From JBBILO01 sp037444855 (GTDB lineage Bacteria; Patescibacteriota; Microgenomatia; UBA1406; GWC2-37-13): a DNA stretch of 5,410 bases. Under the pieces are notes generated by a model. That model saw only the letters and a program-made list of their open reading frames with translations, had not been told where the DNA came from and did no database searches. This document shows positions 1 through 4,243 of this stretch, piece by piece. The translations under genes were made by a program, and so were the position numbers. Location of the stretch: the NCBI GenBank assembly GCA_037444855.1, contig JBBILO010000032.1:1-5410 (forward strand), in the 5' to 3' direction. Position 1 is the first letter of the stretch; the number at the start of each line of letters is the position of its first letter.

Positions 1-2
1 CT

Positions 3-70
3 AAAGGAACCCTTAAAGTATTCTTAAACAAACAGGTATTTCAGAAGAGGAGATAAGGAAAAATTTATAG
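3..70 (+). pseudogene. HicA-like toxin, C-terminal remnant with a frameshift
   Basis: Bases 3-17 read KGTLK in one frame. From base 17 the next frame reads SILKQTGISEEEIRKNL and ends at TAG (68-70). Joined, these resemble the usual C-terminus of HicA mRNA interferases (GTLRSILRQAGIS-VEEF-LL type, from memory). The two parts are one base out of register, so either the gene was killed by a one-base deletion or the 5' part of a live gene lies upstream and is frameshifted here. The rest of the gene, including the catalytic histidine region of the dsRBD-like fold, lies outside the window. No HicB antitoxin is visible just downstream; a decayed palindromic repeat comes next. HicA proteins are small RNases that cleave mRNA. 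The family call rests on about 22 residues and is moderate. Confidence 0.5.
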
Positions 71-93
71 AGGAAAACTGTCGATCCGACCGA

Positions 94-165
94 AGTCCCA
101 TCATGACGAAGGAAGTGGAGGAATCTTAAAAAAATCTATCGACCACGTTCTACCATAATGAACCT
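94..165. repeat. Degenerate palindromic (REP/MITE-like) element
   Basis: The left arm at about 99-128 (with ATCATGACGAAGGAAGTGG) and the right arm at about 133-163 (with CGACCACGTTCTACCATAATG) form an imperfect inverted repeat around an A-rich centre. Both arms keep the CGAAGGAAGTGGAGGAATCT / ATCT-TCGAC-CGTTCTACC-AATGA logic of intergenic palindromes I recall from CPR and other bacterial genomes. It has no reading frame. Many mismatches between arms indicate an old, decayed copy. Confidence 0.45.
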
Positions 166-200
166 AAAATACACCTACATTTAGTGACACTTTTTGTTAA

Positions 201-206
201 TATATT
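201..206 (+). promoter_or_regulatory. Possible -10 box of the DUF4143 pseudogene
   Basis: TATATT lies five bases before the ATG at 212. This spacing matches that seen before other genes in the window and would give a leaderless transcript. No convincing -35 box is present at the usual distance. Confidence 0.25.
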
Positions 207-211
207 GGCGT

Positions 212-635
212 ATGGTTAAAATTATAAAAAGACGATTTGGCTTAATCAAATCAATCAAGTATGGAAAAAACCAATCTTATTTGGTTACACGGCGTAAGAA
301 GAACAGATAAAACTTTCCTTTGTCGAAGCAATGAAATATGCGCCAACCTTCAGACAACGAGAATTAACTACTGGCGAGATAAACGCGGCCATGAAATAGA
401 TCTTGTTATTCCTTGGCCTGAAAATGAACCAAAAGCGATTGAGATCAAATGGAAAGCCGATGAGTTTGAACCAAGAAATCTTTTTTCCTTTCGCCGACAC
501 TATCCCAAAGGAGATAATTATGTCATTAGCTCTGATATTGTTCGTGTGTTTTCAAGAAAATATAAAGATCTAAGGGTTGTTTTTTGTCGATTAGACAAGT
601 TCTTTTTTAGTAGCCTTTTTTCAACACCTGAATGA
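212..635 (+). pseudogene. DUF4143-family AAA ATPase, internally deleted and frameshifted
   Basis: The frame from the ATG at 261 encodes 124 residues made of two ends of a protein normally near 400 residues. Residues 5-23 are the start of the ATPase, NLIWLHGVRRTDKTFLCRS, a Walker A loop in which the glycine before the lysine is Asp16 (RRTDKT instead of RRVGKT). From residue 24 the sequence jumps to the C-terminal nuclease-like region: YWRDKRGHEIDLVI (Glu45, Asp47) and AIEIKWK (Glu61, Lys63), continuing to a normal-looking C-terminus. Walker B, sensor 1 and the winged-helix part, roughly 220 residues, are missing. An ATG at 212 in another frame gives MVKIIKRRFGLIKSIK, the basic leader expected for this family, so a second frameshift near 258 is likely. 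This ATPase cannot work. A residual nuclease-like fragment is possible but unlikely. It is not a fresh copy of the intact gene at 764, because its motif wording differs. Confidence 0.75.
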
Positions 636-709
636 TTTAAATAGTTTAAATAATTTTCAAACACTCAAATAATCCATTGGTATTTATAAAAATCTTCAAC
701 CATCAATCA

Positions 710-758
710 TACTTTATGTAAATACCACTTGACAATCAGTATTACTTTATGTAAAGTA
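710..758 (+). promoter_or_regulatory. Operator-like sites before the AAA ATPase
   Basis: TACTTTATGTAAA occurs at 710-722 and again at 743-755, an exact 13-base direct repeat 33 bases apart (about three helical turns). The second copy extends to a perfect palindrome with seven-base arms, TACTTTATGTAAAGTA (743-758), sitting six bases before the ATG. The sites straddle the TTGACA at 729-734. This is the geometry of a dimeric repressor bound at two sites on one DNA face. The binding protein is unknown. Confidence 0.5.
729..757 (+). promoter_or_regulatory. Promoter of the AAA ATPase gene
   Basis: A perfect -35 box TTGACA (729-734) is followed after 17 bases by TAAAGT (752-757), six bases before the ATG. 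TATAAA at 757-762 is a better-looking hexamer but sits 22 bases from the -35 box and abuts the start codon. With the first choice, transcription would begin at about the ATG. The -10 region lies inside the palindrome 743-758, so repressor and polymerase would compete. Confidence 0.5.
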
Positions 759-763
759 TAAAT

Positions 764-1999
764 ATGATTTACCCGCGAAAATTAAAAAACAAAATTCTTA
801 AAGAGTTAGATAATGATTTGACTATTGTTATCACCGGTATGCGCCGGGTGGGGAAAACCTTTCTTCTTTATGATCTCTTTTCTCAAATAAAAACCAAGAA
901 TAAAATTTTCCTTGATTTAGAAAAACCAGAAAATAGGCAGGTTTTTATGGAAGAAGGCTATGAGGCGATTATCAATAACTTAAAATTACTGGGAATTTCG
1001 CTCGCTAAGAAAAAACCAGGTGAAGGTAATCTAAAAAAACAACGCGCCTGGATTTTTTTGGATGAGATTCAATATCTTAAAAAAATTCCCTCATTTATCA
1101 AATATCTCTCTGATCATTTTTTTGTTAAGTTTATCGTTAGTGGCTCAAGTAGTTTTTATCTAAAAAATTTATTTTCAGAATCGCTTTCCGGAAGAAAAAT
1201 CGTTTTTAATCTTTCACCCCTGGATTTTGGGGAATTTCTCATTTTTAGAGGCTTTAAAAATCCTCCGATTGCCCATTCTCTAAAAGAGCTTCCTAAATTT
1301 AATACTCGTATGATTTATACTCTTTACCAACCGCTTTTTCTTGAATATCTTCAAACCGGTGGCTTCCCTCAGGTCGTGTTAACCAATAACCCCGAAAAAC
1401 AAAAACTAATCCTTTCTGAAATCCTTCAATCTTATTTAACAATCGATGTTCGAACTTTAAGTGATATTAAAGGAATTGTTGAATTGGAAAAACTTATTCG
1501 TGTTTTACCCATTCGTATTGGTCAAAAACTCGATATATCAAAAATCTCGCTGGAAATTGGTATCTCAAGGCAAACCGTTAATAACTATTTGAATTTTTTA
1601 GAAGAAACTTTTGTCATTAAAAGATTAAGACCTTTTTCTAGAAGCCCTGATCGTGAAATAAGCGCTACTCCAAAGCTTTATTTTGTTGATATTGGTTTAG
1701 CGTCGGTTTTCTCAACGCTTTCAGAGGGTCAACGACTTGAAAACGCTGTTTTTTCTCATTTGGCTCGCTTCTATGATTTAAATTACTACCAAAGAAAATC
1801 TGGAGTCGAGATCGATTTTATTCTTAACAAAAAAATCGGTATCGAGGTTAAAACTTTTGCCACTGATTATGATTTAAAAAAACTTTCTCATTTGACTAAC
1901 AATTTAGGAATCGATGAATATTATGTTTTTTCTCAAAACCTTGCTAAAAAAAACTCTTCCAACATCTTACCAGTATTTCTCCTTGGGTTTTTATCTTAA
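764..1999 (+). CDS. AAA family ATPase with DUF4143 C-terminal domain
   Basis: This 411-residue protein has the full layout of the AAA_14/DUF4143 family. Walker A is GMRRVGKT (25-32) and Walker B is WIFLDEIQ (96-103, Asp100-Glu101). A sensor-1-like segment is VSGSSS (125-130), followed by LSGR (141-144) and the family signature LSPLDFGEFL (150-159). The DUF4143 part starts near residue 190 (LEYLQTGGFPQ). It includes a winged-helix-like stretch near 255-290 (ISLEIGISRQTVNNYL) and a PD-(D/E)XK-like C-terminus, GVEIDF (347-352) and IEVK (360-363). Length is normal and all core motifs are intact. No signal peptide or membrane segment is seen, so it is probably cytosolic. The family occurs in many copies in reduced and archaeal genomes, but its cellular role is unknown; defence or mobile-element roles have been suggested and nothing here proves one. 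It has its own promoter with an operator-like palindrome, no Shine-Dalgarno, and no co-directional partner. Confidence 0.92.
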   Translation: MIYPRKLKNKILKELDNDLTIVITGMRRVGKTFLLYDLFSQIKTKNKIFLDLEKPENRQVFMEEGYEAIINNLKLLGISLAKKKPGEGNLKKQRAWIFLDEIQYLKKIPSFIKYLSDHFFVKFIVSGSSSFYLKNLFSESLSGRKIVFNLSPLDFGEFLIFRGFKNPPIAHSLKELPKFNTRMIYTLYQPLFLEYLQTGGFPQVVLTNNPEKQKLILSEILQSYLTIDVRTLSDIKGIVELEKLIRVLPIRIGQKLDISKISLEIGISRQTVNNYLNFLEETFVIKRLRPFSRSPDREISATPKLYFVDIGLASVFSTLSEGQRLENAVFSHLARFYDLNYYQRKSGVEIDFILNKKIGIEVKTFATDYDLKKLSHLTNNLGIDEYYVFSQNLAKKNSSNILPVFLLGFLS

Positions 2000-2033
2000 T
2001 AAACTACGATAAAATTATAACAAGCATAGACCT

Positions 2034-2055
2034 TTTTTATATTTTAATATAAAAA
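2034..2055. terminator. All-AT palindrome after the AAA ATPase
   Basis: Ten-base arms TTTTTATATT and AATATAAAAA are perfectly complementary around TT, about 35 bases after the ATPase stop. Having no G or C it would be a weak RNA hairpin, but it carries a U-run at its 5' side in either direction. It may act as a poor terminator or simply be an AT palindrome. Confidence 0.3.
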
Positions 2056-2117
2056 TCAAACCAACTAAGATAGATTGATTTTAAAAGAATAACCGATAAT
2101 TAATTTTAAATTTTAAT

Positions 2118-2145
2118 CCTCCGAATCGGAGGACTATTTTAATTT
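2118..2145 (+). terminator. Likely terminator of the AAA ATPase transcript
   Basis: CCTCCGAATCGGAGG (2118-2132) folds into a six-pair GC-rich stem with a three-base loop. It is followed by ACTATTTTAATTTTT, a broken U-run, and preceded by A/T-rich sequence. It stands out in AT-only surroundings about 120 bases after the ATPase stop. The U-run is interrupted, so efficiency is uncertain, and the AT flanks are nearly symmetric so it could work in both directions. Confidence 0.45.
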
Positions 2146-2171
2146 TTAATTTTAAATTGTAATTAACTTTT

Positions 2172-2276
2172 GTCTCCTAACTGATTTTAACCGATTCAAT
2201 TGGTTCAACCGACTACCGAGGTTAACTGATTGCAACTAATTTTAACTAATTTCAACCTTTACACTCTTTTACACCC
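2172..2276 (-). repeat. Tandem array of 9-10 base repeats, left member of an inverted pair
   Basis: Read on the minus strand, units begin with GTT and end in A or G: GTTGAAATTA (2256-2247), then GTTAAAATTA (2246-2237), then GTTGCAATCA (2236-2227), then GTTAACCTCG (2226-2217). A short GTAGTCG (2216-2210) follows, then GTTGAACCA (2209-2201), then ATTGAATCG (2200-2192), then GTTAAAATCA (2191-2182) and a worn last unit. Before the array on that strand comes GTGTAAAAGAGTGTAA (2274-2259). The same order of units, including the odd seven-base GTAGTCG, occurs on the plus strand at 3993-4074, so the two arrays share an ancestor. The stretch is noncoding. Confidence 0.8.
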
Positions 2277-2303
2277 TCAACGGAGTCTTAATTTCTTATC
2301 TTG

Positions 2304-2372
2304 TCCTCCCGACCAAAGTTGCCACTTTGTTGGGGGGAGAGTTGAGAGATCTAAAGAGATTCTCGATTCAGT
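2304..2372. repeat. Palindromic (REP/MITE-like) element
   Basis: A GC-rich imperfect hairpin, CCTCCCGACCAAAGT (2305-2319) against ACTTTGTTGGGGGGAG (2324-2339) with loop TGCC, is followed by GATCTAAAGAGATTCTC (2348-2364). This 17-mer recurs exactly at 3479-3495, and AGATCTaaAGAGATTCTC-type cores are typical of intergenic palindromes I recall from CPR genomes. The open frame crossing it (2230-2436) has no protein-like character, so I treat the stretch as a noncoding element. Confidence 0.55.
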
Positions 2373-2556
2373 CAAATTTAACCTTGATCTATTCTTTATT
2401 AATCATTTTATTATCGACACAAATAATTTGTGTTAAATTAATTACAAAATTATTATTGAAAAGGGGAAAAATTAATTATATATAGAAAAAGATTTGACAA
2501 CCCTAATCACTCCGGTTGAGGTCGCCCTCCCCTCTTTCATTTAAAATTTGGTATAG
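2373..2556. other. AT-rich intergenic stretch with a palindrome and an orphan -35 box
   Basis: No gene is seen. ACACAAATAATTTGTGT (2417-2433) is a perfect palindrome with eight-base arms and a one-base centre, possibly an operator relic. TTGACA at 2494-2499 looks like a -35 box. A GC-rich patch (about 2501-2535) then separates it by 52 bases from TATAGA (2552-2557), the hexamer that overlaps the ATG at 2557. One reading is a promoter split by a short insertion. Confidence 0.35.
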
Positions 2557-2709
2557 ATGAAGATTAAACAAATTAGGCCAAAGGATTTGTTAAAAGCTCT
2601 TGTCAGACAAAGTAACTGTAAAATAAGTAGTTACTTCAAATTAATTTTTGATTTTATTTCTCTTAAAAAGACATTGATCTCATCAATTTCTTGTGTGAGT
2701 ATCTGGTAA
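2557..2709 (+). pseudogene. Possible HicA-like N-terminal remnant running into hepT
   Basis: An ATG at 2557 opens a 50-residue frame starting MKIKQIRPKDLLKAL, which resembles the start of HicA toxins (basic strand, then P-K-[ED]-L-[IL]-K-x-L). After about residue 15 the likeness ends: the expected GF-x-x-x-R-x-KGSH stretch with the catalytic histidine is absent. From 2631 the frame is just the antisense of the hepT 3' end. The best reading is a toxin gene cut off by the arrival of the mntA-hepT module or by a deletion. Chance similarity over 15 residues cannot be excluded. It is transcribed convergently with hepT. Confidence 0.3.
2600..2635 (-). terminator. Possible hairpins at the end of hepT
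   Basis: AGTAACT (2611-2617) and AGTTACT (2629-2635) form a seven-pair stem with an 11-base loop that includes the hepT stop codon. Immediately beyond, TTGTC-T-GACAA (2610-2600, minus strand) is a second small inverted repeat. There is no U-run after either stem, so a role in termination or in mRNA 3'-end stability is only a suggestion. Confidence 0.25.
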
Positions 2710-3053
2710 AGTTTTTCAAAATCAATCTTACCATAACTATGAGCTAAAATATTTCTAAATCCGGCTAGTTGTTGCATTTTTAGAGATAATTTTGGTTTGA
2801 TTAGATTGTTTTCGGATAAAATCTCAAATATCTCTTTGTAAGACCCTGGTTTTCGAAGACTAAAATAAGAAATGATTATTTCGCCAAAATCAATCACTGC
2901 TTGACAAAGAAGATATAAATATCTCTCAACTGCACCATAAATGATGATATCAGTTTTTATTTTCTCTTTTGATTTTTCTCTTAAGATTTTTAAATATTGA
3001 AAATATTTCTCTATTTCGCTTATCTTTCTTTTTAAAATCTCAATCTCTGTCAT
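2631..3053 (-). CDS. hepT: HepT-like HEPN ribonuclease toxin (DUF86)
   Basis: This 140-residue all-helical protein carries the HEPN active site FRNILAHSY: Arg100, His105 and Tyr107, an exact RX4HXY motif. Length and the preceding LKMQQLAG helix fit HepT. Known of the family: HepT dimers cleave RNA through the Arg and His, and the partner MntA blocks them by adding AMP units to the motif tyrosine, which is present here. The start ATG overlaps the mntA stop (ATGA, 3053-3050), there is no Shine-Dalgarno, and translation is probably coupled to mntA. Residues 1-34 are rich in Lys/Glu and likely form a long first helix. Nothing is truncated. A plasmid-style addiction, phage defence or plain stress role cannot be told from sequence. 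The alternative of a generic HEPN protein is unlikely given the MNT partner. Confidence 0.9.
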   Translation of the reverse strand: MTEIEILKRKISEIEKYFQYLKILREKSKEKIKTDIIIYGAVERYLYLLCQAVIDFGEIIISYFSLRKPGSYKEIFEILSENNLIKPKLSLKMQQLAGFRNILAHSYGKIDFEKLYQILTQEIDEINVFLREIKSKINLK

Positions 3054-3451
3054 AAATCGTTTAATCGAGAAAATATTTGAAAATCAAAATACTCACTATA
3101 AATTTTTGCTTCTAAAATCAACCGATATGGTTTTTTTTCGTAAATTAGTTTTCCATCATGAATAATCTGGTATTTTAATAATGGTTGAAGATCGTCATTT
3201 AAACAAACAATATCAATCTTGTTTGTTTTTAGCTTCCCCATTAAACCAACAATGAGTTTAATTTTTATCTCGGATCTTTTTATTGATGGTGTTTTCTCGT
3301 CAAAATAAACCGCAAGATCATAATCGCTCAAAAGCCCAAAGTCACCCCTTGCCTGCGAACCAAAAAGATAAACTAATTTTACTTCTGAGTATTGACTAAA
3401 AATTTTTTTTACTTGTGAGGAAAACCACTTTAAATTCATCATTGATATCAT
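3050..3451 (-). CDS. mntA: MntA-like nucleotidyltransferase antitoxin
   Basis: This 133-residue minimal nucleotidyltransferase has the complete catalytic motif GSQARGDFGLLSDYD (Gly31, Ser32, Asp43, Asp45; exact GSX10DXD) and the third carboxylate in KIDIVCL (Asp80). The following LLKYQIIHDGKLIYE (about 90-104) is typical of MNT partners of HEPN toxins. Known of the family: it transfers AMP from ATP to the tyrosine of the HepT motif and thereby neutralises the toxin. It is the first gene of the pair and overlaps hepT by four bases, so antitoxin is made first. The start is uncertain: three ATGs lie close together (3451, 3442, 3439). A TATAAT ends two bases before the first, so transcription would begin beyond it, which favours 3442 or 3439 (130 or 129 residues). 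The catalytic core is unaffected by that choice. Confidence 0.9.
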   Translation of the reverse strand: MISMMNLKWFSSQVKKIFSQYSEVKLVYLFGSQARGDFGLLSDYDLAVYFDEKTPSIKRSEIKIKLIVGLMGKLKTNKIDIVCLNDDLQPLLKYQIIHDGKLIYEKKPYRLILEAKIYSEYFDFQIFSRLNDL

Positions 3452-3452
3452 A

Positions 3453-3458
3453 ATTATA
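3453..3458 (-). promoter_or_regulatory. Likely -10 box of mntA-hepT
   Basis: A perfect TATAAT on the minus strand lies one base before the first ATG and ten bases before the ATG at 3442. If used, the transcript starts near 3446, which favours a start at 3442 or 3439. No good -35 box is seen; the expected place is the GGGGAT edge of the neighbouring palindromic repeat. Confidence 0.4.
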
Positions 3459-3475
3459 AATCATTTTTTATTTTA

Positions 3476-3512
3476 GGGGATCTAAAGAGATTCTCAATCA
3501 AGTGAGGAATAA
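3476..3512. repeat. Half copy of a palindromic (REP/MITE-like) element
   Basis: GGGGATCTAAAGAGATTCTC (3476-3495) repeats the 17-mer of 2348-2364 exactly and is followed by AATCAAGTGAGGAAT, a worn form of the right arm. The left arm is missing or unrecognisable, because the mntA promoter region begins just there. Confidence 0.5.
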
Positions 3513-3524
3513 ATTACTCAATTT

Positions 3525-3590
3525 GTCATCCCCGCTTAGCCACTGATCTAACCTTGGTGTTAAGAGATTCCCGACTAGATGGAGAATAAC
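3525..3590. repeat. Second palindromic (REP/MITE-like) element between acyP and mntA
   Basis: The left arm GTCATCCCCGCTTAG (3525-3539) and the right arm AGAGATTCCCGACTAGATGG with AGAATAAC (3563-3590) carry the GTCAT-CCCCGC and AGAGATTCCCGACTA-GAATAAC ends of a known type of intergenic inverted repeat (recollection, not a search). Arms are imperfect. It lies directly beside the half copy at 3476, making a tandem cluster between the acyP stop and the mntA promoter. Confidence 0.45.
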
Positions 3591-3633
3591 ATATGTTAGT
3601 CTCCAAACCACAGTATTAGAATTTAGAAGTTTA

Positions 3634-3933
3634 TCACTTTCTTATCTCAAATCCCTGAAACACCTCTTTCACTTCTTCTGGAATCACCTCAACCTCTTGA
3701 ACATGGGCCACTGGAGGACCTTGACGAAGAATCTCAATCATTTTCTCAACCTTTTCTTTTTCCCCTTGAATCAAAGCCTCAACGCCGCCGCTAACGCCAA
3801 AAATCTCAGGCTTATCACAGACATTTCTCACCCAACCAGAGACACCAATCATTTTTGCTTGAATTTTCGTCCAGGCGCGAAAACCAACACCAATGACATC
3901 GCCTTTGATGTATAAACGGACTTGGATTAACAT
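3634..3933 (-). CDS. acyP: Acylphosphatase
   Basis: This 99-residue protein matches the usual size of acylphosphatase (EC 3.6.1.7), a cytosolic enzyme that hydrolyses the carboxyl-phosphate bond of acyl phosphates such as acetyl phosphate or 1,3-bisphosphoglycerate. The N-terminal signature IKGDVIGVGFRAW (9-21) contains the phosphate-binding arginine, Arg19. GVSGWVRNV (30-38) contains the catalytic asparagine, Asn37, and the ferredoxin-like fold is completed by ALIQGEKEKVEKMIEILRQGPP. All key residues are present. The usual Q of VQGVGFR is Ile14, a tolerated change. No Shine-Dalgarno is present, and a TATAAT lies six bases before the ATG. It is co-directional with mntA-hepT but separated from them by about 180 bases of repeat elements, so a shared operon is doubtful. 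By eye it is richer in G+C than its surroundings, fitting a conserved housekeeping gene among decaying DNA. Confidence 0.95.
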   Translation of the reverse strand: MLIQVRLYIKGDVIGVGFRAWTKIQAKMIGVSGWVRNVCDKPEIFGVSGGVEALIQGEKEKVEKMIEILRQGPPVAHVQEVEVIPEEVKEVFQGFEIRK

Positions 3934-3939
3934 AGAATT

Positions 3940-3945
3940 ATTATA
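3940..3945 (-). promoter_or_regulatory. -10 box of acyP
   Basis: A perfect TATAAT on the minus strand ends six bases before the acyP ATG (3933). Transcription would start at or next to the start codon, giving a leaderless mRNA. TTTACA (3965-3960) is the nearest -35-like hexamer, but its 14-base spacer is short; it is also the edge of the GTAAA repeat array. Confidence 0.5.
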
Positions 3946-3960
3946 TAAAAATTCAAAAAT

Positions 3961-4074
3961 GTAAATGGGTAAAGGTGTAAAAAAGTGTAAACGTGTAAAA
4001 GAGTGTAAGGGTTGAAATTAGTTGAAATCAGTTAAAATCAGTAGTCGGTTGAATCAGTTAAATCAGTTGAATCG
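3961..4074 (+). repeat. Tandem array, right member of the inverted pair
   Basis: Two sub-arrays abut. The first has GTAAA-starting units of 8 or 10 bases: GTAAATGG (3961), then GTAAAGGT (3969), then GTAAAAAAGT (3977), then GTAAACGT (3987), then GTAAAAGAGT (3995) and GTAAGGGT (4005). The second has GTT-starting units: GTTGAAATTA (4011), then GTTGAAATCA (4021), then GTTAAAATCA (4031), then a short GTAGTCG (4041), then GTTGAATCA (4048), then GTTAAATCA (4057) and GTTGAATCG (4066). Bases 3993-4020 match the minus strand of 2274-2247 at 27 of 28 positions, and the unit order beyond that is also shared. Confidence 0.85.
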
Positions 4075-4115
4075 GAATAAAAATTAATTATTAGTTATTT
4101 GGTTATTTCTTATTG

Positions 4116-4150
4116 TTTAGGATTTAGAAATTAGAATTTATGGCTTAGAA
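4116..4150 (+). repeat. Heptamer tandem array, TTTAGAA type
   Basis: Five consecutive seven-base units run without gaps: TTTAGGA at 4116, then TTTAGAA at 4123, then ATTAGAA at 4130, then TTTATGG at 4137 and CTTAGAA at 4144. Strict seven-base phasing with point changes only suggests slippage expansion followed by drift. It is noncoding. Confidence 0.6.
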
Positions 4151-4177
4151 TAATTAAGTCGAGTTGAGATTCTTTTT

Positions 4178-4226
4178 GTTTAATGTTTAAAGTTTTATGT
4201 TTAATGTTCTATGTGCTATGTTCTAA
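4178..4226 (+). repeat. Heptamer tandem array, GTTTAAT/GTTCTAT type
   Basis: Seven ungapped seven-base units occupy exactly 49 bases: GTTTAAT at 4178, then GTTTAAA at 4185, then GTTTTAT at 4192, then GTTTAAT at 4199, then GTTCTAT at 4206, then GTGCTAT at 4213 and GTTCTAA at 4220. Every unit begins with GT. The array lies 17 bases beyond the stop of the TPR-like gene and is out of phase with the TTTAGAA array, so the two expanded independently. Confidence 0.75.
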
Positions 4227-4243
4227 ATTCCACTTTTAATGGG

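Larger units (their letters stand above)
3934..4243. other. Gene-free mosaic of tandem micro-arrays
   Basis: There is no reading frame of substance in either direction. The stretch holds the acyP promoter (to about 3960), then the 8-10 base array (3961-4074), an AT-rich link (4075-4115), one heptamer array (4116-4150), a short link with GAGTTGAGATTC (4161-4172), and a second heptamer array (4178-4226). The TPR-like gene ends at 4244 on the minus strand without a clear GC-rich terminator, so its transcript may run into the arrays. Confidence 0.7.

Noticed and set aside
285..500. Open frame of 71 codons on the minus strand
   Set aside because: It is antisense to the DUF4143 pseudogene, whose plus-strand translation has clear family motifs; the minus reading has none.
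764..1999. AAA ATPase as the intact parent of the pseudogene at 212-635
   Set aside because: The shared motifs are family-wide but the wording differs (GMRRVGKT and GVEIDFILN against GVRRTDKT and GHEIDLVIP), so they are separate lineages, not a recent duplication.
2230..2436. Open frame of 68 codons on the plus strand
   Set aside because: It crosses the tandem array and a palindromic repeat; its peptide follows the repeat sequence and has no domain character or start signal.
3697..3915. Open frame of 72 codons on the plus strand
   Set aside because: It is antisense to acyP, which has its catalytic Arg and Asn on the minus strand.
3961..4074. Replication origin with iterons or DnaA boxes
   Set aside because: Units resemble neither TTATCCACA nor known iterons, and no dnaA or rep gene is present; repeats alone are not enough.
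3961..4226. CRISPR array
   Set aside because: Units are 7-10 bases with no unique spacers between them and no cas genes nearby; these are direct tandem repeats.
4199..4243. Rho-independent terminator after the TPR-like gene
   Set aside because: Only a weak CCA/TGG pairing with A/T loop is found, with no GC-rich stem or U-run.
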